From CAVVVS01 sp963751355 (lineage in GTDB: Bacteria; Bacteroidota; Ignavibacteria; Ignavibacteriales; Ignavibacteriaceae), in the NCBI GenBank assembly GCA_963751355.1, contig CAVVVS010000080.1, positions 44,840 through 108,839 of the forward strand: a stretch of DNA of 64,000 bases, given 5' to 3'. Below are positions 44,378 to 54,098 of this stretch, piece after piece. Every line of letters starts with the position of its first letter. The stretch's first letter is position 1. Below the pieces are notes generated by a model. The model worked only from the letters and a program-made list of their open reading frames with translations. It did not search any database and was not told the DNA's origin. The translations under genes and the position numbers were made by a program.

Positions 44378-47305
44378 TTGCTGTTTTGGACAATGCAAGT
44401 CAACGCTCAAAAAAGAATCCCTTTTAATTTCGTTGTTGCAACATGGAATGAAGACAACGGATTACCGCAGAATTCCGTCAACGATATTGTCCAAACTAAG
44501 GACGGCTATTTATGGATTGCCACTTACGGCGGGCTTGCCAGGTTTAACGGAATGAGTTTTAAGGTTTTCAACACATTTAATTCTCCCGGATTATCATCCA
44601 ATAGAATTCTAAGTCTTTTTAACGATAAAGAAGGCAGATTATGGATTAGTTCCGAACAAGGATTATCATATTACTATAAAGGCATTTTTAAATCATTTAC
44701 GGAAAAAGATGGTTTTAAAATTGTCAGCTCTTTAGGAGTAAAGCAGGATAAAAACGGTACTATCTGGATTTTAACTTATCCGGGATTTTATCAATACCGC
44801 GATGGAAAATTTATTAAGCAGCAATTAACAAAAGATGAAAATCTCCGCAAACGCGCAATGGCGGGCAATGCTGATTTTTATGTCCCCTTCAGAAATGAGC
44901 TTTATGCGGTAATCAAAAATAAGGTTGTATTCTGCCGCTCCATAGGTGATTATCCCGATATACAATTTCTTAATGTAGTTGAAAATCCTAAGGGATCTCT
45001 TTGGCTGGGAACAACATCGAATCGTTTAATTAACATTAAAAATGGAAAAATCAATCAATATAAAATCGAGAATGGACTTGTTGCAAATGATATAAAAGAT
45101 CTTTTTGTTGATTCGGATAGAAGTCTCTGGATCGGGGACAGTAAAGGCTTGACGATTCTAAAAGATAATAAATTCTATAAAATGACATCAAAAGACGGAA
45201 TCCCTAGTTCCGGTGTACATAAAATCTTTCAGGATAATGAATGCAATTACTGGATCGGTACAAATTCGAGCGGATTATGCAGAATAAGAAAAACAATTAT
45301 TTCCAATTACGGTAAAAGCAGCGGTTTATTGAACAACCGAATTTTGAGCTTGGATTTGAAGAATGACGGCGGTCTGCTTATAGGAACCAACGGAGGCGGA
45401 ATTTATGAATTGCGAAATAACAAAATCAGTTTTTCGCCGCTGAATAAATATTTTATACAAAAATATATCTGGTCACTTTTTGAAGATTCACAAAAGAGAT
45501 TCTGGAGTAATGACCATAATTTATATTATGTATATAATAACAAGAAATTTTTTATCCCTGAATCACACAAATATGACCTTTATAATATAAATGCTTTCTA
45601 TGAGGCCAAAGACGGGGCAATTTGGCTCGGCTATCAATTCGGGTTACTTCGCTACTTCAATAATAAGTTTAAACACTATTTAACTAAACACAGTTCATCC
45701 AATGCAGATGTGCGTTGCATAATGGAAGACAACAAAGGTAATATTTGGGCAGGAGCCGTGAACGGTCTTTATGAAATAATTCGGGGCAAGGTTAAATCGT
45801 ATCATTCCATCCCCGGTCTGCGAAATTATTACTTTCGTGCGATTCACCAGGATAAGGACGGCGTTATGTGGTTTGGAACTTATGGCGGAGGATTGATTAG
45901 ATTAAAGAATAATAAATTTTCTATTTTTTCCACGGAGAACGGACTACAAAGTAATGTTTTATCGCAAATCGTTGAGGATGATAACGGCTATTTTTGGATG
46001 GGCAGTAATCACGGTATTCAAAGAATAAGCAGGAAGGAATTAAATGATTTTGCCGACGGGAAAACAAATTCGTTTTTTGTTTACAATTATGATAAATCAG
46101 ACGGTATGATTTCGTCGGAAACCAACGGCGGTTTCCAGCCTTCGGCAGTAAAGGACAAAAACGGTAACATTTATTTCCCGACTATTAAAGGTATAACCGT
46201 AGTCCATACAAAGGAATTGATTAAAAATAAAATAATTCCGCCTGTTCATATAGGTCGTGTATTTGTAAACGGAAAAGAAAGAAAACTAAACGATTTGCGA
46301 ATTAATTATGACAGTTCAAATGTTGATATCTATTTTGATGTATTAAGTTATGCGCGGCCTCATAAAAACCAGGCAAAATATATAATGGAAGGTTACGACA
46401 AAGGCTGGAACAATGCAGGTGATCTTCGATATGCCCGTTATACGAGTCTTCCTCCCGGTAAATATACTTTTAAAGTTATAGGAGCGAATTCGGACAATGT
46501 ATGGAACAAACACGCCGCATCAATTTCAATAACAGTATTGCCGCCGTTCTGGATAACATGGTGGTTCAGAACAATTTTGGTGCTGATGTTTCTATCTATC
46601 GGATCGTATATTTATTACAGAAAAGTGAAAGCTTTTAAGTATGAACAAAAACTCCAGCACGAGTTTTCGGGTAAACTGATAAGCAGCCAGGAGACGGAGC
46701 GTTCGAGAATAGCACAGGAACTTCATGATTCATTAGGACAGGAACTGCTGCTTATAAAAAATCGCGCACTCCTCGGACTTAAGAATACCGGCGGAGATTC
46801 AAAAACAAAACAGCAGCTTGAATATATTTCCGATTACGCGGACAGTGCAGTAAAACTGGTAAGGCAAATTTCACATAATCTGCGTCCGCCCGAACTGGAT
46901 AGACTCGGAATAACCGAAACTATGAATTCGATAATCACTGAAATTGAGAATGTGGGTCTAATTAAAATAGAAAGTAAGCTGAATGATATAGACGGTATTA
47001 TTCCTAAGGGAAAAGAAATTAACTTAATAAGAATCCTACAGGAAGCTTTGGGAAATATTTTAAAGCACTCGAAAGCTACCGTTATTTCAATTAACTTGAT
47101 AAATTTACCAAGTAAAATATTGCTTGTAATTAAAGATAACGGTAAAGGATTTTCTATTGAAGAAAATCCTGAAAATTATGCTAACGGGCTTGGCCTTTTG
47201 GGAATGAGTGAAAGAGCAAAAATTCTGGGCGGGTCTCTAAAATTAGAGTCATCACCGGGTAAAGGAACAATATTAACACTGGAGATACCGGTTAAAAATG
47301 TCTGA
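44378..47305 (+). CDS. Two-component propeller sensor histidine kinase
   Basis: About 975 residues from the TTG at 44378. Two seven-bladed periplasmic propellers (repeats of GLPQNSVNDIVQ, GYLWIATYGGLARF type) fill about 1-640, then a Y_Y_Y domain (about 640-720), a membrane helix (about 725-750), a HisKA_3 dimerisation domain with His783 in AQELHDSLGQELL and a HATPase (DNGKGFSI, GLGLLGMSERAKIL). The TTG start leaves only MLFWTMQVNAQ as a signal. The frame is open upstream to 44309 and encodes KSILPFAGFIILLFW, a normal signal peptide, but with no ATG/GTG/TTG, so the true start may be ATT or ATA. Related sensors in gut Bacteroides detect glycans. The response regulator gene overlaps it by eight bases. 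Confidence 0.9.
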   Translation: MLFWTMQVNAQKRIPFNFVVATWNEDNGLPQNSVNDIVQTKDGYLWIATYGGLARFNGMSFKVFNTFNSPGLSSNRILSLFNDKEGRLWISSEQGLSYYYKGIFKSFTEKDGFKIVSSLGVKQDKNGTIWILTYPGFYQYRDGKFIKQQLTKDENLRKRAMAGNADFYVPFRNELYAVIKNKVVFCRSIGDYPDIQFLNVVENPKGSLWLGTTSNRLINIKNGKINQYKIENGLVANDIKDLFVDSDRSLWIGDSKGLTILKDNKFYKMTSKDGIPSSGVHKIFQDNECNYWIGTNSSGLCRIRKTIISNYGKSSGLLNNRILSLDLKNDGGLLIGTNGGGIYELRNNKISFSPLNKYFIQKYIWSLFEDSQKRFWSNDHNLYYVYNNKKFFIPESHKYDLYNINAFYEAKDGAIWLGYQFGLLRYFNNKFKHYLTKHSSSNADVRCIMEDNKGNIWAGAVNGLYEIIRGKVKSYHSIPGLRNYYFRAIHQDKDGVMWFGTYGGGLIRLKNNKFSIFSTENGLQSNVLSQIVEDDNGYFWMGSNHGIQRISRKELNDFADGKTNSFFVYNYDKSDGMISSETNGGFQPSAVKDKNGNIYFPTIKGITVVHTKELIKNKIIPPVHIGRVFVNGKERKLNDLRINYDSSNVDIYFDVLSYARPHKNQAKYIMEGYDKGWNNAGDLRYARYTSLPPGKYTFKVIGANSDNVWNKHAASISITVLPPFWITWWFRTILVLMFLSIGSYIYYRKVKAFKYEQKLQHEFSGKLISSQETERSRIAQELHDSLGQELLLIKNRALLGLKNTGGDSKTKQQLEYISDYADSAVKLVRQISHNLRPPELDRLGITETMNSIITEIENVGLIKIESKLNDIDGIIPKGKEINLIRILQEALGNILKHSKATVISINLINLPSKILLVIKDNGKGFSIEENPENYANGLGLLGMSERAKILGGSLKLESSPGKGTILTLEIPVKNV

Positions 47306-47957
47306 AACTATTAAATACAAAATCATTCTTGCAGACGATCACCCTCTTTTGCTAAGAGGTTTAAATGAGATAATCCACGAAGAAGAAGATTATGAAATTA
47401 TCGGGCAAGCCGGCGACGGAGAGCACGCACTGTTGTTAATTGAAAAACATCACCCTGATATTGCCGTACTCGATATTGATATGCCTAAATTTACAGGACT
47501 TGAGATAGCCGAAAAGCTTGCCTGCAGAAATATGAATACAAAAATAGTTTTTCTGACAATGCACAATAAGGAATCAATTTTTAACAGAGCCATGAATCTC
47601 GGAGCTTACGGTTTTCTGATGAAAGACAGCGCCCTTGTTGAGATTACCGAAGCTTTATCGGCGGTAGTCAAGGGCAAACGTTTTATAAGCAAATCACTAA
47701 CTGATTTATTAATCAATAGAACAATCAGTCAGCCCACTAATAATCCGAAAACCAGCATTGATGTTTTAACGGCAACAGAGTTAAAAATTCTAAAGCTTAT
47801 TGCAACACAAAGATCAACAAAAGAAATTGCCGAAGAACTTTCAATCAGCTACCGCACGGTTGAAACTCACCGTTCGAATATGTGCACAAAGCTTGAACTC
47901 TCCGGTACAAACTCACTTCTTAAATTCGCCCTCAAAAACAAAGACATACTTCAGTAA
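47298..47957 (+). CDS. NarL/FixJ-type response regulator
   Basis: 219 residues. Receiver domain with Asp13/Asp14 acid pocket, phospho-acceptor Asp59 (AVLDIDMP) and Lys109 (FLMKDSA), then a LuxR-type HTH (LTATELKILKLIATQRSTKEIAEELSI, about 155-212). It overlaps the kinase gene, so it is its cognate partner. It probably controls the surrounding secreted-protein genes. Confidence 0.94.
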   Translation: MSETIKYKIILADDHPLLLRGLNEIIHEEEDYEIIGQAGDGEHALLLIEKHHPDIAVLDIDMPKFTGLEIAEKLACRNMNTKIVFLTMHNKESIFNRAMNLGAYGFLMKDSALVEITEALSAVVKGKRFISKSLTDLLINRTISQPTNNPKTSIDVLTATELKILKLIATQRSTKEIAEELSISYRTVETHRSNMCTKLELSGTNSLLKFALKNKDILQ

Positions 47958-48133
47958 AAATTTTCTTCTAAAAAAACAAATCACACTTCTTATTCGGAAT
48001 ATAAAATCAAATACTGACTGCTGTCACTCTACGTACTACTACGTAGAAAAATACAGGACAATACGTATTTAATCCTACATTCCGCACAAATATTATTCCT
48101 TAGGAAATTTTCACTTTCTAGATTAAGAACAAA

Positions 48134-48487
48134 ATGAAAATAATGATAGTGGACGACAACAAAAACGTAAGATTATTTCTACGAAGCTTGTTTGAAAATA
48201 AGGCGAAAGAGATAATAGAATGTTCCGATGGTCGAAGCGCGGTTGAATCTTATGAAAAACATAAACCTGATTTTGTGTTAATGGATATTGAAATGGAAAT
48301 AATGGACGGCTTAAAGGCAACAGAAATAATATTGCAAAAGAATCCGGAAGCGAAAATAATAATTGTTACCAGCCACACAGATTCCAAATTAAGAGAAACA
48401 AGTATGTCGTTGGGCGCAATGGCATTCGTATTAAAGGATAACTTAATTGAACTTGAAGAGATTATTAACAATAAAAAATTAATTTAA
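48134..48487 (+). CDS. Single-domain response regulator (receiver only)
   Basis: 117 residues with Asp7/Asp8, Asp51 (LMDIEME) and Lys101 (FVLKDN). No output domain, so it acts by protein contact or as a phosphate sink. It starts 176 bases after the NarL-type regulator and ends 13 bases before the adhesin gene, so it likely belongs to the same transcript as that gene. Confidence 0.9.
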   Translation: MKIMIVDDNKNVRLFLRSLFENKAKEIIECSDGRSAVESYEKHKPDFVLMDIEMEIMDGLKATEIILQKNPEAKIIIVTSHTDSKLRETSMSLGAMAFVLKDNLIELEEIINNKKLI

Positions 48488-48500
48488 AGAAAAAATCAAT

Positions 48501-51209
48501 ATGCAAAATAAAATAAATAAAATTTGGAGAGTTGTTGGGACTATTATTTTTGGAGTTATTTTTTTCAATCCGGTTGTTCTTCGAGCTCAAACCGCAACTG
48601 CGCCATCCGGCAGCGGTACAAGCAGCGATCCATATAAGATTGCAACACTTGATAATTTATATTGGCTCAGCCAAACTACATCTGCTTGGGCTGCGGGAAC
48701 ATATTTTACTCAAACTGCCGATATTAATGCTTCGTCAACTTCAAGTTGGGATAGTGGTGCAGGTTTTAGTCCAATTGGAAATGCCACAACATTTTTTGAA
48801 GGGAATTATAATGGAAACGGTCATACAATTGACGGCCTATATATGAATAGATCTTCGACCGATAGGTTGGGCCCATTTGGAACGATCGCCTATACAAGTG
48901 TTTATGATCTGGGTTTAACAAATGTTAATATTACCGGAGGTACAGGCTTGGTTGGTGGTTTGGTGGCGGTTAATAGAAATTCAACAATTACAAGATGTTT
49001 TACTACAGGTACAATTAACAGCAATGGCTTAAAAATCGGTGGAATAATAGGATATAATAATAGTGGTTGCACAGTGTCTAATTGTTATTCCTCGATTTCA
49101 ATATCAGGAAGTGGTTCAACTTATGTGGGCGGATTAGTCGGGGATAATTATACAAGTGCCACAGTAACGAACAGTTATGCCATCGGGGCTGTCACGTCTA
49201 GTGCCTCGTATGTAGGCGGATTTAGCGGACGAAATATAGGAACAATAACAGGTGGTATTTGGAATACAGATATTGTAACTACCGGTATAGGGACGGGGAC
49301 AACAACGGGAGCTACAGGAAGAACCACAGCTCAAATGAAGATTGAATCTAATTTCACTACTGCCGGTTGGGATTTTAAAGGCGAAACTACTAATGGAAGT
49401 CAAGATATCTGGGGCATAAATAGCATAGACAACGGCGGCTTTCCTTTTCTTTCCTGGCAAGGTTATCCTGTCGCTATTATGCCTTCTGGCTCGGGAACTT
49501 CAAGCGATCCCTATCTAATTGCCACATTTAATAACTTATATTGGGTATCACAACAAGGTGTGTCAATATGGAATACCGGTAAGTATTTTAAGCAAACGGC
49601 AGATATAGATGCGTCCCCAAGTTCAGGTTGGAGCAAGGGTTTCAAGCCTTTAGGGGATAGCACATATTTTAACTGTTTTTACGATGGAGATGGTCATACA
49701 ATAGACGGGCTATATATTAATAGACCTTCTATTACGTATATTGGGTTTATTTCTTCTGTTGATCATGGGGGTGTGAAAAATCTTGGTGTTACGAATGTGG
49801 ATATTACCGGTGGGCAGGGCGTAGGAGCAATTGCAGGAGGAAATTTTAACGGAAATATTGAGAATTGTTTTTCAACTGGTGTTGTCAAAGGAGACACTGC
49901 CGTCGGTGGTATTCTTGGATATTGCGAAGGAGGATGGAATGCTAATATTCCAGGTGCTTTTGATGTTACCGGATGTTATTCAAGTGCTGGTGTTAGTGCC
50001 AACATGCAAGCCGGGGGACTTATAGGCTACGCATGGGGAAATATATATTATAATACTTCCATGAAAATAACTAACTGCTATTCAAACGGTTTTGTTTCAT
50101 GTCGTTTTCAGACCGGAGGTATTGTTGGCTTTTTCGCAGACGGTATTATGAGTAATGTATATTCAACCGCGATTCTTTATGGTGGAATTGATGCTGGAGG
50201 TATTGCAGGGGTATTCCAAGGAAATATGAGCAATTGTTATTATCATAGTTTGATATCAACTACCTATGGCACCACGGATGGCGGACTTGTGGGAGAGCAT
50301 GATGGTGGAACAATCGATAACTGCTATGCGGCTGCTAGAAATAATGTGCCTGAAGGAACTGATCTGGTTTATTATGAGATAGGAGGATTGGTTGGGGCAA
50401 ATTCTGGCGGAACCACAACTAATTCTTTTTGGGATACAGATTATTCCGGACTTAATTATAGTGCTGAAGGAACTCCTAAAACATACTCCCAGATGACAAC
50501 GAGCTCTACATTTTTGGATGCAGGTTGGGCCCCTTCTATATGGTATAGGGATGATTCATATAACGATGGTTATCCATACTTAGCTTGGCAAAATCCAAGC
50601 GGTACTCCATTGCCTGTTGAGTTAACTTCTTTTACAGCCGTTTTAAATGAAAATAAGGTAGAATTGAATTGGAAGACCGCAACAGAACTAAACAATTACG
50701 GGTTTGAGATTCTTCGCTCCGCTCAGAATGACGGTCATTCTGAACCCGCTTCAGCTGGTGAAGAATCTTGGACAAAGATCGGTTTTGTAAAAGGAGCGGG
50801 TAACAGCAATTCGCCGAAGAGTTATTCTTTTGTTGATAGTAATCCAATAAGCGGAAAAGCAGATTATAGACTAAAACAAATAGATGACAACGGACAATAT
50901 AAATACTCAAATGTGATTAATATAAGTGTAGATAACGCACCAACTGAATTTTCACTTGAGCAGAATTATCCTAATCCGTTTAATCCTACTACAACAATAA
51001 ATTTTGCTCTACCGGTTAAATCAAATGTAACATTGTCCGTTTATAATTCTCTGGGACAGAAAGTAACTGAGCTTGTTAACGGAGAACTTCCGGCGGGAAA
51101 TCACTCGGTAAATTTTAATGCAAGCAGCTTAAGCAGCGGAATTTATATTTACCGGTTTAAAGCCGGGAATAAATTTACGGCTATTAAGAAAATGATTTTG
51201 ATGAAGTAG
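48501..51209 (+). CDS. GLUG-repeat secreted adhesin with T9SS sorting domain
   Basis: 902 residues with a signal peptide (about 1-30). The first 690 residues consist of two tandem copies of one unit: APSGSGTSSDPYKIATLDN near 33 and MPSGSGTSSDPYLIATFNN near 329. Each leads into a beta-helix with GLUG motifs such as GGLVGDNYTSATVTNSYAIG. A linker (about 700-790) with an FN3-like fold follows; its stretch LRSAQNDGHSEPASAGEE is encoded by an inserted palindrome (50707-50768). The T9SS tail is EQNYPNPFNPTTTINFALP ... KKMILMK. Likely surface attachment. Confidence 0.88.
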   Translation: MQNKINKIWRVVGTIIFGVIFFNPVVLRAQTATAPSGSGTSSDPYKIATLDNLYWLSQTTSAWAAGTYFTQTADINASSTSSWDSGAGFSPIGNATTFFEGNYNGNGHTIDGLYMNRSSTDRLGPFGTIAYTSVYDLGLTNVNITGGTGLVGGLVAVNRNSTITRCFTTGTINSNGLKIGGIIGYNNSGCTVSNCYSSISISGSGSTYVGGLVGDNYTSATVTNSYAIGAVTSSASYVGGFSGRNIGTITGGIWNTDIVTTGIGTGTTTGATGRTTAQMKIESNFTTAGWDFKGETTNGSQDIWGINSIDNGGFPFLSWQGYPVAIMPSGSGTSSDPYLIATFNNLYWVSQQGVSIWNTGKYFKQTADIDASPSSGWSKGFKPLGDSTYFNCFYDGDGHTIDGLYINRPSITYIGFISSVDHGGVKNLGVTNVDITGGQGVGAIAGGNFNGNIENCFSTGVVKGDTAVGGILGYCEGGWNANIPGAFDVTGCYSSAGVSANMQAGGLIGYAWGNIYYNTSMKITNCYSNGFVSCRFQTGGIVGFFADGIMSNVYSTAILYGGIDAGGIAGVFQGNMSNCYYHSLISTTYGTTDGGLVGEHDGGTIDNCYAAARNNVPEGTDLVYYEIGGLVGANSGGTTTNSFWDTDYSGLNYSAEGTPKTYSQMTTSSTFLDAGWAPSIWYRDDSYNDGYPYLAWQNPSGTPLPVELTSFTAVLNENKVELNWKTATELNNYGFEILRSAQNDGHSEPASAGEESWTKIGFVKGAGNSNSPKSYSFVDSNPISGKADYRLKQIDDNGQYKYSNVINISVDNAPTEFSLEQNYPNPFNPTTTINFALPVKSNVTLSVYNSLGQKVTELVNGELPAGNHSVNFNASSLSSGIYIYRFKAGNKFTAIKKMILMK
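50707..50768. repeat. Palindromic element inside the adhesin coding sequence
   Basis: The core CAGAATGAC-G-GTCATTCTG (50724-50742) is perfect, and the outer arms AGATTCTT (50707-50714) and AAGAATCT (50761-50768) also pair. It is 62 bp long and lies in frame, inside the stretch between NYGFEI and WTKIGFVKGAGN, which are contiguous in related T9SS linkers. Confidence 0.7.
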
Positions 51210-51249
51210 CTTATTTGATTTTTCTATTAAAATTAAAAATTCAAGTGCC

Positions 51250-51299
51250 AGAGTCTGTCCGGTATTCTCATAAGAACATCATCCTAAAGGACAGGCTCT
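51250..51299. repeat. Inverted repeat after the adhesin gene
   Basis: AGAGTCTGTCC (51250-51260) and GGACAGGCTCT (51289-51299) pair at ten of eleven positions across a 28-base loop. A second small hairpin, ATTCCCG/CGGGAAT, follows at about 51325-51345. Either could stop transcription, but no T-run is seen. Confidence 0.4.
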
Positions 51300-51402
51300 A
51301 TTAATTTCTATTATACTTTGAGATTCCCGTTTTCACGGGAATGAGTTATTAAAAATATAGCACTTTTAGTTCATCTGCTTATTTACTTCTCTATTTTTTG
51401 AT

Positions 51403-51771
51403 GAAAAATCGATAAGCGGAAAAGTTGAGTATAGACTATAACAAATTGATAACGACGGACAATATAAATACTCTAATGTTATTAATGTAAATGTAGATAA
51501 TATACCTACTGAATTTACTCTTGATCAGAATTATCCTAACCCGTTTAATCCAACTACAACCATAAATTTTGCGTTGCTGTTTCAATCAAATGTAACACTA
51601 GTGGTTTATAATTCACTGGGCCAAAAAGTAGCTGATCTTGTTAATGGAGAGCTTACCGCCGGAGATCATTCGGTTGTGTTTAATGCAGGCAGCTTGGCAA
51701 GTGGAGTATATTTTTATCAACTTAAGGCTGGTGATTATATTAAATCTATAAAAATGATTCTAATAAAATAG
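51403..51771 (+). pseudogene. Orphan T9SS C-terminal domain (decayed duplicate)
   Basis: The frame reads EKSISGKVEYRL, an in-frame TAA (51439-51441), QIDNDGQYKYSNVINVNV, then a complete sorting domain (DQNYPNPFNPTTTINFALL ... KMILIK). It is closely related to the last 120 residues of the adhesin, where the stop position is a Lys codon. No signal peptide or N-terminal domain exists, so it is a leftover of a second, deleted gene of the same kind. Confidence 0.85.
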
Positions 51772-51880
51772 TGCCATTTGACACCTTAGAAGTATGTGAA
51801 TTTATAAAAACAATTTCATGGGCTTACCGGAGAGAATAGACTCTTTAGGTTGAACTATTGATACAATACAGGTTTAAAAG

Positions 51881-52639
51881 CTACGCTTGCACAGGGTACA
51901 AATCAAGATAAGTTTTATATAAAGGCTTCAGCGGAGATTCGATTATAAACAGCCTGCTTTCTGCCTCTGAATATATTTCGATTGATTCTTCTTCCTTAAT
52001 AACCGCAAAACTATCTGTTTCCATTTCGTTCTTGTTTATTTGAATTGAACCTTCGATAAGATATGCGGAAAGAATTTTCCCGTTATTAATATTGAATGAG
52101 TGATCTCCTACGGATAAAATGATTTCTTTAATTGAAATATCCGGCGTATCCATCTCAATAGGTGCGTCTGCGCCTTTATATGTTTTTATTATTTTCCCAT
52201 TTTTATTTATAACCGGAAATGCGCCGGAAGGATAATCATTATATGTCGGCGATTTATTTATGGATTTATTTAAATCCGGATCAAGCCAAATCTGAAAAAT
52301 TTCTGTTCCGGGTTTAAAATCTTCGGCATGACTAATTCCGTTGCCCGCACGAATTATTTGTGCAGAACCTTCATGAAGCTTTAACCATTCTTTACTCTTC
52401 GAATCGTAATGTTCAACCTCCCCCTTTAAAATGAAGGACATTATTTCAAATGCCTGGTGGGGATGTTCCCCTAAAAGGCTGCCGGCATCCGACCAGGCAT
52501 GCGCCCAGTAAAAGATATTAGAATAGGGTGGAATTCCTTTGCCGGATTGAGAAAGTACAACAGGTCTATTTTCTTTAATAGCTCCTAAATTAAAGGAACC
52601 TTTTTCCTGTTTCTCTTTTGGTATAATTGATATTGCCAT
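51881..52639 (-). CDS. Pirin family protein (second copy)
   Basis: 252 residues of the YhhW/Pirin bicupin type with ligands HPH (GEHPHQAFEIM) and H-x-E (GISHAEDF). It differs clearly from the pirin at 24149, so it is not a recent duplicate. It stands alone on the minus strand after a long gap. Quercetinase-like oxygenase or redox-sensing role by family. Confidence 0.88.
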   Translation of the reverse strand: MAISIIPKEKQEKGSFNLGAIKENRPVVLSQSGKGIPPYSNIFYWAHAWSDAGSLLGEHPHQAFEIMSFILKGEVEHYDSKSKEWLKLHEGSAQIIRAGNGISHAEDFKPGTEIFQIWLDPDLNKSINKSPTYNDYPSGAFPVINKNGKIIKTYKGADAPIEMDTPDISIKEIILSVGDHSFNINNGKILSAYLIEGSIQINKNEMETDSFAVIKEEESIEIYSEAESRLFIIESPLKPLYKTYLDLYPVQA

Positions 52640-53428
52640 ATATTATTTCTTCAAATATTATTCTATTATTTTACCCGTTAACCCGAAGTTAGAGGAATAC
52701 AATAAATATTATTTTATGTACTGCTCAAACATTTTTCAATAAGAGTTATAGCCTTTGGAATGATGTACTAAAGGAATCATGCTTTTGCAGTCTTCCTTTT
52801 TGATAATATTAACTATAAAATACAATTTCCTGACTAAAAATAAAGTGATGAATAAGTATTGTAACCCAATTAATAAGTATATCGTAAAAAATATTTATTA
52901 CTAATAACACGCAAATATTAAAATTTTTATAGATTGAGAATATCGGGGTAACTAAAATTAAGTTGCATGAAAACACTGCCGCTTAGATACGATGTCCTTG
53001 CAACGCGGCTTTTATCAACAAATTATAGCAGGTCAAAAAAATATTTTTTTTATTCGAATTAATCTCACGAAAATTAAAAATTGATTAGTATTATTACCCA
53101 TAATTATTATACTTGCTAATGAAGCTTAGGTTTACTAAATTATAAAATAGATGATCATCTTATATGCGCGGATTTGGACATTCGCGATATGTATTTACCC
53201 TCTTTAGGGTTTTTGTTAATCATCTTATCACAATATTGGAGGCTGGATGGAAGAAGACAATGGAGTAAATATTTAACCATTTTTTACCGGACAAATATTT
53301 ATTTTTCCGGTCCAACAAGTGATAAAATTTGTTTATTAAATTTCGCCGGATGATGTTATCATTTATGAAACATTCTCCGGCATTTTTTTATTTGTATCAA
53401 ACGAAGATTAAATTCGATTGCAATTTCT
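52640..53428. other. Gene-free gap with a possible small leader RNA
   Basis: 789 bp. Near the right end, GGAGG and a nine-codon frame (ATG at 53247 to TAA at 53276, MEEDNGVNI) are followed by two hairpins. ACCGGA/TCCGGT lies at 53286-53311, and the second is a terminator-like hairpin at 53345-53389. GCCGC/GCGGC at about 52979-53010 is weaker. Nothing is recognised in the first 500 bp. Confidence 0.35.
53345..53389 (+). terminator. Terminator-like hairpin upstream of the DinB gene
   Basis: GCCGGATGATG pairs with CATTCTCCGGC (nine of eleven) and runs into CATTTTTTTA, ending 40 bases before the DinB start. It may be the terminator of a short RNA or an attenuator. Confidence 0.5.
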
Positions 53429-53962
53429 ATGAATTTGACCCTTCAAAAAAAATATAACTTACTGGAATCAAAAACACAGGAGTTAATTGATAGTTTAAAT
53501 AATATCCCCTTAGAAACACTTAACTACCGGCCGGGTCAAGACAAATGGTCTATAATTCAAATTATTTTTCATTTAGTAAAAACAGAGCGAATAACCGAAG
53601 TTGCGATTTCTAATTCGGTAAAACACAGCGAAAATCTTCGAGAAGCAGGTTTTAAAGAGTCTATAAGTTCAACAATATTAAATCTTGCCCTTAAATCTCC
53701 GTTAAAAATAAAAGCGCCGGCTCTTTTAATTAAAATTCCGGAGACTTACGATTTAAATGAGTTGATAAAAAAATGGAAAACCGTAAGAGAAAATTTATTC
53801 GAAATCTTAAATGATTTTCCGGTTAATCTGATAAACAAAAATGTATTTGAGCATCCATACTCAAGCAAGATGAATATCTCCCAAACTTTGGATTTCCTGA
53901 GATTACATTTATGCCATCACTTAAAACAGGTCGAAAAAATTCAAAGTGATTTCCGGTTATAA
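53429..53962 (+). CDS. DinB-like protein
   Basis: 177 residues of the DinB_2 type: NYRPGQDKWSIIQIIFHLVKTERI near 34-57 has the first His, and LHLCHHLKQVEKI near 160 the C-terminal His pair. Cytoplasmic metal-binding helix bundle; no reaction assigned. Related in fold only to the DinB protein at 21219. Confidence 0.82.
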   Translation: MNLTLQKKYNLLESKTQELIDSLNNIPLETLNYRPGQDKWSIIQIIFHLVKTERITEVAISNSVKHSENLREAGFKESISSTILNLALKSPLKIKAPALLIKIPETYDLNELIKKWKTVRENLFEILNDFPVNLINKNVFEHPYSSKMNISQTLDFLRLHLCHHLKQVEKIQSDFRL

Positions 53963-54098
53963 AATTTTGCAAGTACTTAAAATTCACCCGGAAATATTCT
54001 TTAATATAAAGCAAAAAAATAATTTATTATTTAATGATTTTGTTCAATCTTTTTTAATAAATTATATAATTATTTTCTGTTTTTTATAAGGAGTTAAT

